Assembly (NCBI RefSeq): GCF_001649575.2
Contig: NC_051445.1
Coordinates: 24,497,702-24,561,701, forward strand
Length of the DNA: 64,000 nt
Direction: 5' to 3'
Source: Kryptolebias marmoratus
Lineage: Eukaryota > Chordata > Actinopteri > Cyprinodontiformes > Rivulidae
Part shown: positions 13,196 through 24,344 of the stretch, in pieces
How the letters are laid out: the number at the start of each line of letters is the position of its first letter
Position numbering within the stretch: position 1 is the stretch's first letter
Position numbers and translations under genes: made by a program
The notes under the pieces: generated by a model
Databases searched by the model: none
Told to the model about the DNA's origin: nothing
The model's input: only the letters and a program-made list of their open reading frames with translations

Positions 13196-15891
13196 TTCTC
13201 AGACTGGCAGTGCTGTGGTTGTTCGTAGCCCATATCACTGTGCTTATCAGGTCTTTTTTTGCTCCTGCTTTAAAGTGGGCTCTTCCTTGGTTTGGGTCTT
13301 TTGAGTAACTAAAGGAGATGGGACTAGTCCATACATAAACAAACTGTAATTTCATTGGCTGAGTAAGTTGAGCACTCTTTTAGCATCCACACCAGTAAAA
13401 CTGCAATAACACTGCTAAAGTAGAAGCTACTTATTTGTCGCCTGCTTGCAACTGCTTTAAAGTGGGACTAACAGTTCCTTATAACCCTCTGAGAGTCCTT
13501 ATAACTGATCTGAAAGCAGCTAAAGACTCTGCTGTTGCTTTTAAGAAAAATAGCCACCCTACAGGGATCCAACCCCCTGCTGGTGGACCTTGATAAGTCC
13601 TCCCTGTCCCCTGTCCTGGCCTTAGCCCTTTGATTTAAAGCCTACTTAGCTCAGGGCCAAACAAAGACAAAACCATGTCAGAATGACTTTGAACGGATGA
13701 ACAGCCAAGCAGAAAAATTCCACTCTTCTGACAAAACAAACAAAAACAGGTTATCGTTGGTGATAAGAAAGCTGATAGGTGCTGAGGGGAGATGAAGGTC
13801 TGGACAGTGTCCGTTCCCGCCGCCTCATTAGATGGATGCGTAACGCAGGAATATTATACCACAGGGTTGTTAGCCAACTAATTGAGTAACATAGACCATT
13901 TCCGTCTTGAGAACTCCATCTTTTAGCAGTCTGTGTGCTGAGCCTCTGATAAGAGAGTTCACGTCTAATGCATTTGGTGAGGGGCAAGTTCACCATCTTT
14001 ATCTTATTTACTCAACTTAGTGTAAATATTGTTAGACTTTTACAGTGGATTTAATAAGACCCCATTTCTTAAAGTGCATGTAGGGATCAAACTATTGAGC
14101 AGTGCAGCCGAGGGTGATCAGGTGGTTTGAACGTTCATTGGTTTGGTCTAGTCAGAACAGAGTTGCGATATTTAATGTTTCGTCTATTTTGTTTTAATCT
14201 TCAGTGATTTCTTTTCAACTTATTGTGTTCTATACTCTGTTATAATTATAATTTTGAGCTCCTAGTTATATTTTAAAAAAGCCAAATATTTGGTTCAGCC
14301 GAGGTGGGGCTGGCTGCAGAGGATGAGAGACTCCTCTGAAAAATAATATCACATCCAGTAGATGTCATTCTAAAACATCATGAAATTTAGAACTCCACAA
14401 GTGGAGAGAAAGAAGTTCAAAAGAATATTAAAATCCAATACCTAAAGGGGGGCACCGGGGTTTATCTTAAGTCAGAGGCTTTATTCAAGCATCATGCCTT
14501 CAGTTTTATTGTTTGTCTCTATTTACTGCCTCTGACTGATCCTAGTCTTCCATGTGTGGTTATGAGAGCAGGGATTTGTTGTGACCCCATTGACTGATTG
14601 GCTCCTGAGTTTCCATTTCTCCCTCTTTGAAGAAATCCCATGCCTGCGTGTTTATTCCTAACAGAGAAAAAAGGAGGATCTGTCCAGAGAATACGCCACC
14701 TGGCACCTCAGCCCCCAAGGGGCCATGGTAATATCCATACAGGTGAACATTACTGACTCGGGGTTCCCTATTATGTTTCTTCACACAGCTTCCTGCTGCT
14801 CGGGGAGTCAGACTCAACTTACATGCAAGAGATCAAACAAGTTCTTCCTAAAGAAATTCAAATGGGAAAATTTGAGTAATTCAACTAGTTAGTAGTGAAG
14901 CGACAGGGCTGTTCTGTCCCCTGACCAAAGCTCAATACAAGAGGTGCACATGTGCGTGTGCTTGAGCCGTAGCTTCAAGACACGATTAAATCCTGGAGCA
15001 CACGCATTACAAACCCCTCTTTTCACTTGTTTACAACTTCAAATAGTTCACAGAGCGCGGGCATTTTACATAGTTACACCTTTAGTTGTGAAGCTGAATT
15101 AAACATTCACTTCACGCCAAAGAAAGTTGGGTGTATCGCAGCTGGATGCTGAGGGCTGCGGACGGTGGAAGGACAGCAGGAATTGTTTCTATGTTGGCAG
15201 AAGAGAAAATTTAAAAAAAAGATCAAATTAAAGGATTGGAGTGGAAGAATATCACAGGAAAATAAAGGCAAGCGAGAAGGCAGGGGTAAAGAAAGGGGGC
15301 TGTTTGTCTTCAGGGGAGGTTCAGCTTACTCTAAACTGTTTGGGTTTAGAGTTGGAGCATCTCATTGTGCCTCAGGGTTCTTGAAGAACAGAGAATGGAT
15401 AGTGCACCCCTCCTCCTCTGTATCCTCATTCCTACTCTTGTCGCTGCTGATTCATTTAGAAGAGAAAAATAACACGAAAGATGCACTATTTATAATTTGG
15501 CCCTGCTTCTAAATCAACATCCCAATCATTAGTCTGCTTCACTACGTCTCAAAAAAGCAACGGAACATACAGAAATCATGCAATGCCACCCATAGTGTGA
15601 AAAAATACAACCCCTGTGTGCATTTCAATGGAGGGGAATAAGTAATAGCAAATGCAGCACATGAACTTTGATGCTTACAGTCCAGTCAGCAGGATAAAAG
15701 GTGATTTAAATGAGAAAATATTTATTCCTCATAGCGGCGCCATGATAGCAGCAGCCGAATAAAGGCACATGCGCACAGTGATGGGTGTCCCTTTAAAGAT
15801 TCCGGGGAACAGCGGTGACTCTCTCAGTTTAATCGATTTTAAAATGAAAAGTCAATTTAACAAAGTTGAAAAGAGAAAGATGGGCTAAAGG

Positions 15892-15939
15892 GAAGAAGAA
15901 GAAGAAGAAGAAGAAGAAGAAGAAGAAGAAGAAAAAAAA
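15892..15939. repeat. (GAA)n trinucleotide microsatellite
   Basis: About 14 uninterrupted GAA units ending in a short A run. It accounts for the poly-Phe open frame on the opposite strand, which is not a gene. Confidence 0.95.
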
Positions 15940-16534
15940 GCATTCTCTTGCACTCAAGCAGTAAACTAACTGCGGCACAGAGCAGGCAGAGATTTCAGCT
16001 GAATTATCTCCCACCTCACATTTGCTCTTAGGCAAGCAGTTTAAAAAGCCAAGCGATTGAGCCAGTGATCCAATTTGAAATGCAGAAATGATTAGAGCAG
16101 CTTGCCTCATTTCATATCAAAATTCTCTGATTTATGACAGGGCACCAGCCAAGATCTATCTCTGAAGGGAATTAGTGTGCAATTCCTGCATATTTCTGTT
16201 AGTTAGTCTCCCCAATAACAGATGCTATAACCTTGGAGAGAGGGAGAGAAAGGAATGAAAGCAGTCTGGAGGTATCTTTTCATTTTAGCAGATGTAACCA
16301 CGGCCATTTGGGAAAGGGAAAAAACGATACAAAGAAAGACTTGAAAAATGGAGGCATTTCCTGTGTCATGTAGGATTTTGACAGAGGTGAAATAATAATA
16401 ATAATAAAAAAAATACAGCATCTAGTTAAACATATACACAACTTTTGCCAGCATGGATAGGAGAACCGTGGGATTGGCTTTAGCTGTTTTATTCCCCCCC
16501 CAAAATAAAAAAAATTAAAAATTGAGAGAAGACC

Positions 16535-16700
16535 CTAGCAATTCATCCAACCTTGAGGCTAAGAAAATATTAATACGCAGAGCGATAACAAGGGCTAGAG
16601 GAAAATCTCCCTTAATGAAATTTCCAGTTGACCACATGCAATTTGTTTCATCGCAGTGAACAACTAATTGCAACGGACGTTATCAAGGTGTGAGTGTGCT
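16535..16700. promoter_or_regulatory. candidate conserved non-coding element
   Basis: Unique sequence with AATATTAATACGCAG, ACCACATGCAATTTG and GTGAACAACTAATTGCAACG; TAAT-type and CANNTG-type cores without repeats. Enhancer-like by texture only. Confidence 0.3.
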
Positions 16701-17289
16701 GTCTGCTGTAAACTGACTGGTAAAACAGGTACAAATCCTTTATCCTCACTCCCATGTTAGAAACAGAGAGCACAGAAACTCGACATCAGCCGTGCGTTTT
16801 CCTTGTGTGCCTCCGGATAGTGTGTCTTGTGTTTAGACTTGTAGCATTATTGAAATAGGAACTCGGAAATAATTTCAGACGTGTTGCCAGGTCGACGCCG
16901 ACGTTTCCGAACGCGCCGGGATTTATCCGACGGGCCTCAATTTAAAATTAGAAAACGGCTACACCAAGTAGGTGCTGAATGTAACAAAAAAAAAAAAGAA
17001 ACCCGAGGAATGTCTTGATATATTCAGACTGAGTGGTTTTGATCTCTCAGTTGTCTAAATCCTGCAGCTGTGGGATCAAGACGGATACAGTGCCAGTCAG
17101 TGACCTTGGCGGGGGGGAGTGTGAGTGCGATGAGGGAAAATAATCATTCCCACCCAAGGTCCGTATCGATTTCACCTGCCCTGACCATGAAGCGGGTTAA
17201 GAGTAGCCAGTGGTGGCGAAATGGTCAGCGGTGATATCATTAGCTTGTTGTTTACACACGGAAACAGGCAGCGAGGAGACGGCTGAGTG

Positions 17290-17610
17290 TCACAAGCCAC
17301 TTTCTTCTTCACCTCCTTCAGCTGATCAGAGGATCATGGTATCAAGGAGGGATTAGTAGCGACTTGGGATTTGTGTGATTGGTTAATTTATTGCGGTGAT
17401 GGCAGGTCTTTCATCTATGGCAACATTTAATCAGCGCAGCCACAGAGGCTATTACAGGTTAGCTGCTTTCTGGAGTCAGTCTGGCTGTGCCATCAGCTCT
17501 ATCACAATTCCCCTGAAATTTCCAAATTATCTGGAACAGGCTTTAGCTTCTCAGTAATAAAAATTAGAACAGATTCCTGATAGAAGCTTTTGCTCACACA
17601 GGGCCAATTA
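17290..17610. promoter_or_regulatory. candidate conserved non-coding element
   Basis: Non-repetitive stretch with CAGCTGATCAGAGGATCATG, GTGATTGGTTAATTTATTGC, ATTTAATCAGCGCAGC and CCAATTATAAATAG. Even base composition and many homeodomain- and GATA-like cores (GATCA, TATCA). Conservation is not tested. Confidence 0.35.
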
Positions 17611-17660
17611 TAAATAGTACAGCCTTGGCTTGGAAAAAGGAAAAAAGAGGAATGGTGGGG

Positions 17661-17690
17661 GGAAAAAAAAAAAAAAAAAAAAGAAAGAAA
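17661..17690. repeat. poly-A / A-rich run
   Basis: GGGGGGAAA followed by about 20 A and AAGAAAGAAA. Simple A-rich tract. Confidence 0.85.
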
Positions 17691-18705
17691 ATCCAAGTCT
17701 GAGAGATGTGCACGGAACTTATCGTTCAGCGCCTGCTCCGCTCTGATCCAAATCCGTGTGGCTGAAAATTTATATTAGATGCTATCACAGAGGCCTAAGT
17801 CTAGAAAAATCAATGAAGGTTATCTTTTATGTTGCAGCAACTTGTGGAAATATTGATTTTCATTTTACAGCGAATTTGGAGCATCAGTTTGTAATCACTT
17901 CCTCGCTGACTACACTGTTTTGGTCACTGTATCTCTTACAGGAGGAACGGTAACAGAGCTCAGAGGAAAGGAGGGGAAAAAAACTATAAAAATACAGGGA
18001 AAGTATTGAAACCACTGAAGTGAGGGTGGAAGGTGGATAAACCATAACACACTACACAGAGAGGAAGGCCAGGGGCTTATGGGTACTGACACAGAGGATG
18101 GATAGTTTGTTAAACTGATACTAATAGAAAAATCATAGCCGTTTTCTTATATTTACTCATTTTAATTTAAATTACTAAATCTAAACAGATGTGTAACACA
18201 TGAGGACAGGAAAAAGAAAAATCTTTTTTGCATTTTTAACAAAGACGACAAAAATTATTGATGTTATCAACATCTGTTTGTATACATTATTTTTTTAAAG
18301 CAACAGCAGGTCAGCATTTCCCTCCATCAGAATATTGTTTTGGACCAAAAAAACAAAACGAAAAAATAGCCTCTACACTTCACATTCCCTCGCTGTGTGA
18401 TTGCGAGCGAGACAAGGAGTTTGTTTCCATAAAGCCAGTTCATCGTATGTTACCCTCGCTCCAGGCAAATTGTAATTTTCTGGCTGTCAATCTGCATTTC
18501 TTCTGGCCTCGGCCACTTTGGCCAACCGAAGCAGTTATCCAAATGTTTTCATTTGCATTTGCAGACACTCCTCGCAGCGGTGATGCCACGGTGTCTTAAT
18601 CCTCAATATATTGTGCGCATCTCTTTGTCTTTGTGGCACCTGGTACATGCTTACAAAGCACATATTGTAACTGCCTATATTTTATTTTATGTAAATCTGT
18701 GCTGG

Positions 18706-18739
18706 GGTGTGTGTGTGTGTGTGTGTGGGGGGGGGGGGG
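18706..18739. repeat. (GT)n followed by G tract
   Basis: About 11 GT units running directly into a run of about 13 G. The G tract could be a sequencing- and length-unstable site. Confidence 0.9.
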
Positions 18740-18819
18740 CCATCAGAGCAAATAGTTAAATTAAAGCCATTTTAAAAGTTTGTAGCAGGGACTGAAAGAC
18801 AGGCAACAAATGAGAACAT

Positions 18820-19140
18820 CTCTCATTAATGTATAATATTTAGTCTCTGCTGGCTGCGTTAAGGGCAGCTGAATATGATGAATTCCCAGAGGCACAGAGA
18901 GAGAGATGAGGCCTCTCACTGCTGAATAAGAGATGGCTCCCGTCTGGAGATCTGAGAAAGGGTTAATCTGATTCCATTTCAGATAGTCGTCGTAGCAACA
19001 ATCGTCCGGTCTGCTCTGCTCCTTTGACAGGGGTGTGAGATTTCAGGTTAGCTTAGATAGAAGACTTCATTGTGAGGCTAATTTGAAATTGTGGATGACT
19101 TAAATTACAGAGGTCCTCGCTCCCTCTCATCTGCTGCCAG
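18820..19140. promoter_or_regulatory. candidate conserved non-coding element
   Basis: Unique sequence with TCTCATTAATGTATAATATT, GCTGAATATGATGAATTCCC, GGGTTAATCTGATTCC and TGAGGCTAATTTGAAATTG. No coding pattern or repeat. Enhancer-like by texture only, about 1.6 kb upstream of the exon at 20693. Confidence 0.3.
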
Positions 19141-19245
19141 CGAAGGGATAAGAAGATGCCAGGAGAGGGAATAAGAATATCAACAGACACAATTTACTGT
19201 CTGTGTTTGATCAGTTTGGCGTTGTACTCTGCCAACGTGCAGGGC

Positions 19246-19269
19246 TATATATATATATATATATATATA
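19246..19269. repeat. (AT)n microsatellite
   Basis: About 12 AT units, uninterrupted. Confidence 0.95.
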
Positions 19270-20692
19270 AAGAGAGGCTGTTTTAAAAAGATCCGTCTTT
19301 ACATAGTGCATTTTTGCTTAATTTTGCCCACAGATCAGATTCCTATCAGCTCCAGGAGTGGTGTTTGCTGTTTGTAAATGATGCTCTTTAAATAAAGAAA
19401 GAAAGAAATCTGTCCTCCAGCCTTCGACTAGATAGAGTTCATGGAAAGAGACATGGGTGGGCGGACGAGTAGGAGGAGGAAGGGGGCATGCAGGCGTGCT
19501 ACCGGAGCACAGTGCTCATCTTCTGTGCATATCTGTGCCAATTCAGACCTTTAACACGCTCAAGTGACATTTGCATTTATCCTGGAAGGTTGTTGCCTCT
19601 TGCGGGGGAGAAATAAGTGAAAAGCGCAGGAGAGGGCTGGTATTTTTCTGTTGCATTAGTCAGATGGACAGTGTCCTCCTGTCCCTGGCTCCATCAGATG
19701 GAGGAGAAATAAAGAGTTGAGGCTGAAATCCCAACCCATTTTCTCCTAGTTAAACCATTTCTGTTCCGTCCTAACAAAGGCTGGGATGAGCAGGTAACTT
19801 GGCTTGAAAGTAATGGTCTGAGAAGGCTGACACTGTGGCTTTGAGTAAAAGCTGCCTAAGATATGAGCACCACCCCTGCACACATAAAACACCCCCAACA
19901 CACAGTTTCACAAGAAGCAAAAGAGAGATGGAAAAAAAAAAAAACCTTGTAAAATGGAACAGAAAATCGTCTGAAGAACAAGCCAATCTGGTGACACTGC
20001 ACCGTGAGAATCTATTATGCTGGATGTTGCTCTCTATCTTACTGTTTTATTTTTTTTTCCTCTGAAGAATAAAACTCCCCGTTTGACCTCTGACCGAGAA
20101 GAAAAATGACCTTACACATTCAGAATAATTTTCCGGCATATTATAAAAACCCTAACCTCAATCGCCCTTTGAAATGGATACTGATTCTTTAAATTCTTCC
20201 CGGCTTGTTTCAGGAAATAGTGAGATCCTGGCGATAGCGAGGCACAATGTGCCCAAAGTTCACTGCAGAACACTCACTTCCTTCTCTCTGAAAGTCACCA
20301 TCCTATTCATTTTCCTTTTTTTTTTTTTCCCCCCTACAATCACTGGACACCTGGGGTATTCCTCTTAATCTGGACGATCTGATGCTGAATGTTCAGTTTT
20401 TCTTTTTTGATACAGTGCAGGCTCTTAGACCCATTTGTCATCATTCCAACCGATACTGCAGCCATTGTCTGTTGGCCATACACACACAGACACACACACT
20501 GATTTCCAAATTTTCTCTGCAGCATAAAACAAATAGGATTGGTCTGGACTTGAGCTGCATGCTGTTTAGTTTCTTAATTTGTCTCTTTATTGCCATTCAG
20601 TGGAGCTGAGGAGCGTAACTCAGTGGTTATTAATATTTGTTTAATCACCAAAATAAGCAAATGATTAGTGTTTGTTATCTGTCCTCGACCAG

Positions 20693-20804
20693 AAGACGAA
20701 GAGCACGGTCCCAGTGGTGCTGAGCGCCGGCCCCAGGTGGCTGCTGGATGTGACTTGGCAGGGAGCAGAAGACAACAAAAACAACTGTGTGGTGTACAGC
20801 AAAG
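20693..20804 (+). CDS. zfpm2: zfpm2 (FOG2) internal exon, PR-like domain core
   Basis: Internal coding exon of 112 nt: 37 codons plus the first base of a glycine codon. It reads [20 protein letters not shown], then [17 protein letters not shown]. The acceptor is CTCGACCAG and the donor AAAG|GTAAGC is strong (phase 1). The block WLLDVTWQG + EDNKNNC + VYSKG is a near match to human ZFPM2 and falls in the PR-like domain, where canonical PRDM proteins have the Trp-hydrophobic and Asn-rich motifs. The phase-0 start fits the phase-0 end of the exon at 1124-1248, and the phase-1 end fits the Gly-Gly junction expected before the next exon. No stop codon or frameshift breaks either exon, so the gene looks intact here. 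Confidence 0.94.
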
Positions 20805-21734
20805 GTAAGCAAACAGCTCCGGTCTCCCGTTATCTCTCCACAGCGCAGCACGCCACAATCCTCCATGCACTCCTTTCCTGCCCGACTTCCTCTTTCTCTC
20901 CCGTCTTTACTTCTTTCTTTTCTCTTCCTCACTCCTCAAAGTCACAAGTCACCAAAAACTTGCATCGGCACAGACAAGGACATGCACATTTCTGTTTTTC
21001 TCATCCAAATGTAATTTCTATCACTAGAACCAATTCAAAGTTTAGAAACAACACTTGGAGAGGTAAATGTCTTTAGATTTCACGAGGCAACCAGTGCTCT
21101 TTTTTTTTTCTTGTTTAAACTAAGTGAATCTGTGTCACAGGGTAAATAACAAGGAAAGCAGAGGAGCAGGTAGGTTAGCAACGTGTTGGCTCCTAATATC
21201 TTAGCCATGTTTTAGGTTTATGTCTCCAATAAATCAAACATCCTCCTATAGTCACCACTAGTGGAGAACTGTGAATTTGCATCGAAAAAGCAACCGTATT
21301 TCAGAGTTCTTGTTTTTTTGTTCAGTGTGACACTAAAATTACAAAAGCCTAGCCCACGTCTCCAGTACTCCGAATAATAAACGGGTATTTCTTCCTTTTT
21401 TTTTTTTTTACATGATTCCCACAAAGACTTTGAAATACTAATACCATGCAGCAAGGCGGCAAGGATATCCACATTACCAGTACATCAAAATACAGAAAAT
21501 AAACATTGTTAGCTTGGCTAAAAACATTCAAAAACAATTGTAACTCGTTTTTTTTCTTTAATACTGTTCAGGTATTGCTCTCAGTTAACAACCATTTCAG
21601 CACACAATCAAGGTTTAATGGGAAGATCAGAATAACATGAGTCATACGGAGAAAAACAAGTAAAAAATGATCCATTGTTGTTTTGGTTTCTAATGCGCAG
21701 TGACTATGCACATACCTGAAACAATCTCCTAGGT

Positions 21735-22255
21735 CAGGGGTGTCAAACCCAGTGATGCAAGGGGGCCAAAATTAAAAATTTGGTCCTAGCCAAGGGCCGA
21801 TCACGATCAATATTTATTAAAAATTACATAAATTAACTTTGGTTTTAGATGTATCATGTCAAATCATCCATATAGAAATATCAATGACCTTTTCCCAGTT
21901 ACAGATTATACAGAATTTAGAGCAAACAAACTTTAATGAACACAGACAAATAGATCAAACTTCAAAAAGCACATCATTAGCAGTCATTTCTTATGCCTCA
22001 TTCAGCTTTTAAATGAATTTTTTAACATTAAAACAGATTTTTTTAAAAAGCCATCAACAAAAACCTGATCATACAGAAATTAAAACTATATATTGTTGGC
22101 TTCTAAGTCACTGTCAAGAGAAAACTTCACTAATTAGGTTCAGTTTTTTTAAGCAAAATAAGAATCAGAGACTCGATCCGTCCCAGACTAGAGGGCCGGA
22201 TGAAACGTTACAGAGGGCCGGATCTGGCCCGCGGGCCTTGAGTTTGACACGTGTG
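21735..22255. mobile_element. hAT-type non-autonomous DNA transposon with perfect 8-bp target duplication
   Basis: 521-bp element. The left end CAGGGGTGTCAAAC and the right end GTTTGACACGTGTG are inverted copies with three mismatches out of 14. It is flanked on both sides by TCCTAGGT (21727-21734 and 22256-22263), an exact 8-bp target-site duplication as hAT transposases make. The right end carries GGGCCGGATCTGGCCCGCGG, which is characteristic of a widespread vertebrate hAT-Charlie-like family. The interior is AT-rich and has no transposase reading frame, so it is non-autonomous. It lies about 0.9 kb after the zfpm2 exon. The perfect duplication suggests the insertion is not very old, although the mismatched ends show some decay. 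Confidence 0.9.
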
Positions 22256-22316
22256 TCCTAGGTTATCATTTTAAAGCTTCATATTTGACCACATACATGA
22301 ACAAGAACACTTATGT

Positions 22317-22790
22317 CCAGTTCTGCCTTCTCTCCATTGGTTTCCTGTTCGTTTTAGAATTTATTTTAAGATTTTATTGCTTGCCTTTAAGGTTATAAAA
22401 GGTCTGGCCCCATCATTCCTATGGGATCTCCTTAACATCCACATTCCAGTAAGAGCTTCGGTCAACCAACCAGTTTCTCTTAGATGTTCCTAGATCCAGA
22501 TTATAATTCAGAGGTGATCGGGCTTTTGCAGTTTCTGCTCCCAACCTATGGAATGGTTTCCCTTTTCATATTCAGGCTGCTGAGACTGTCGGGTCTTTTA
22601 AATCCATGCTTTAGATTCATCTTTGATTCTGGCAGGGTTTGAGTTGCTATATAGTTGATAGTTTTATTATGTGTTTTTGTATTTCATTAAAGTTGATCTA
22701 CTTTGTTTATATATTGAATTGTAAAGGACTTTGGTCAACTTTGTTGTTGTTATGAGCTAGACAAATAAATTGATATTGACATAAATACAC
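22317..22790 (+). mobile_element. degraded L2-type LINE 3' end (reverse transcriptase C-terminus)
   Basis: One frame reads LHWFPVRFRIYFKILLL, then AFKVIKGLAPSFLWDLL, the conserved C-terminal region of L2/CR1-like LINE ORF2. After a stop and frameshift near 22490, another frame continues RGDRAFAVSAPNLWNGFP and then GSFKSML, the usual end of that ORF. The 3' part has TTGTAAAGGACTTTGG and a tail ATAAATTGATATTGACAT. It is 5'-truncated as most LINE copies are, carries several stops, and cannot encode a working protein. It sits directly downstream of the hAT element. Confidence 0.85.
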
Positions 22791-22794
22791 CAAA

Positions 22795-22932
22795 ACTTCT
22801 CCACATTGGAAAGCGTTCTTTAAAACTCCGTTTTTCTCACTAAAAACTCAGTTTGTGTGCGAACAAAAGGTTCGAACGCCACAGAAATTCTCCCATTTGT
22901 ACAAATATCTGCTGAAATGTAGACGAGGCCTA
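22795..22932. mobile_element. possible DNA-transposon end
   Basis: Segment with CTCCGTTTTTCTCACTAAAA ending in GTAGACGAGGCCTAAG. The ending resembles the 'GGCCTCGTCTAC' termini of abundant fish MITEs. The matching left terminus was not found next to it; a similar motif, TAGGCCCCGTCTATAC, occurs far away at 6086-6101. Assignment is tentative. Confidence 0.3.
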
Positions 22933-23299
22933 AGTTGACCCACAGTAAATAACTGAATAAATTACTCAAAGTGGAGCATCGTGTCGAGCAAACCCTCATT
23001 AAAACGGTCCAGCACAGTTCAGTAGAGAGCTCAGATGGTATCAGAAGATGCTTTCAAAGCACCAACAAAAGAGTCTAAAACTTCACTTCTCATGAAAGCA
23101 GAAGGCTCCCATCAATGTAACTGGGTCGTGGCGGGCGTTAAGTAGAAACGCACAACAAAAAAATACGTAAATACGGTTGAGTGCCGGATTCCAAAGGGTG
23201 GAGGAAAAGGGCTCCATTTATCACTTTTCAAAAATGATTACCCCGTGACAATACCCCCCAAAGCTGAAATGGAGCTTCTTCTCCCTCAAAGTGAATAAG

Positions 23300-23376
23300 T
23301 GGCAGGAGTGGGATTTGCAACCCGGATTTTCGGTCTCCCAATTCTCATCTACTAATCACTAGACTGCACTGGGGAG
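23300..23376 (-). repeat. tRNA-derived fragment (tRNA pseudogene or SINE head)
   Basis: On the minus strand it reads GCAGTCTAGTGATTAGTAGA, then GAATTGGGAGACCGAAAATC, then CGGGTTGCAAATCCCACT. This resembles the D arm/A box and the T arm/B box (GGTTCRANNCC, here with an extra base) of a tRNA. The acceptor stem does not pair convincingly, so it is not a functional tRNA gene. A SINE or old tRNA retrocopy is the best reading. Confidence 0.5.
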
Positions 23377-24059
23377 TTATCCTCTTAACCGGCTACTTAA
23401 CTTTGTGCTCTTTATCACCAAATCATTAAAGTTTTGATAAGCTGTTAAAGAAGATTATGCACTTCTTTAAAATCTTCTAATCTTTTTGCGCAGAGGCTGA
23501 CTGTATGAAACAAAAAAAGACCAATAACGGGATTTTATAGTTTCTTTCTTTTCTGTTTTTTTTTTTATTCCCAAATGCAGATTTCTAACGCCACTCTTTC
23601 ATACGTACATGTATCCCAGAGATAAGATCTCACACAATGCATCGTCACCTCAGCTGTGTATTCCTGGCAGTTCTTTTGTTTGTCACTTCGAACTTGACCT
23701 TATTAAGTTAAACACAATGACGTCTCCAGACGACCTAGTGGGAGAGTCGTTCTGTGTTGTGATGTATGACTTCATTACTCTAAATCCTCCACAAGAATCA
23801 GCGCATGCTTGCCAACAGATAATAAACGATAATGGGCAAAATGTTAGAATTATTAAATTAAATCTCAAAATAGAAGTTAAATAGCTGTTGTCAACTCAGA
23901 ATAGCTCTTCAACAACTTCGGAATCAAAACACTACAATCTGAGCCATATGTTTTAAAATAATTTAGCCTTTTTTGTCTGTTGTGGTTAGACATTTAGGTT
24001 TAAGCAGTTGCCACGATGAATGTAAAATACCAAAAAAATGTCAAATATTCAGAAGGTGT

Positions 24060-24344
24060 AATTCCGTACTTGACTCAAACTGATTGTAGCAGCTCCGCCG
24101 AAGAGCGTTGGATAAATTGGTTGGGTGTCCGTTTCTCTCGGCTTTTCTCCGGCAAAAATTGTTCCACCTTTTGCTCTCGGCTACTCTCCCCCCACTTGCA
24201 GGAACTTGAAGTGAGTTCAGAAAGTGGTGGAGTGTTTGATGCCGTCCTGCCGTTTGACTCTTGCATCCAGGCTGTGACTTGATTTCTTCTCCGTCGGCTT
24301 CCTTTTAAATATTCCAATCTATACGTCCGTGCACCCTCCGGAAG
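24060..24344 (+). promoter_or_regulatory. CpG-containing segment ending in a strong splice donor (possible alternative first exon)
   Basis: Within AT-rich intron, this stretch is relatively CpG-rich (AGCTCCGCCGAAGAGCG, TCTCTCGGCTTTTCTCCGG, TTCTCCGTCGGC) and ends CCTCCGGAAG|GTGAGTGCCG, a near-consensus donor at 24345. This could be a promoter with an untranslated first exon of an alternative zfpm2 transcript, since N-terminally shortened FOG2 isoforms are known in mouse. No transcript evidence exists in the sequence itself, and a chance donor is also possible. Confidence 0.25.

Larger units (their letters stand above)
1249..20692 (+). other. zfpm2: zfpm2 intron, 19,444 bp, complete
   Basis: Intron bounded by GTACGT at 1249 and CCTCGACCAG ending at 20692. 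The exons on either side join in phase 0, giving a protein junction ...TTAL|KTKST... that parallels human ZFPM2. It contains family A repeat pieces, a LINE-like tail, two ACTAT pentamer arrays, a GAA array, several GT/CA runs and some non-repetitive TAAT-rich stretches listed separately. No other coding exon was recognised. The segments 1320-2990, 3200-7850, 8460-9360, 13200-15890 and 19150-20690 hold no feature I can name beyond homopolymers and short simple repeats. Confidence 0.9.
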
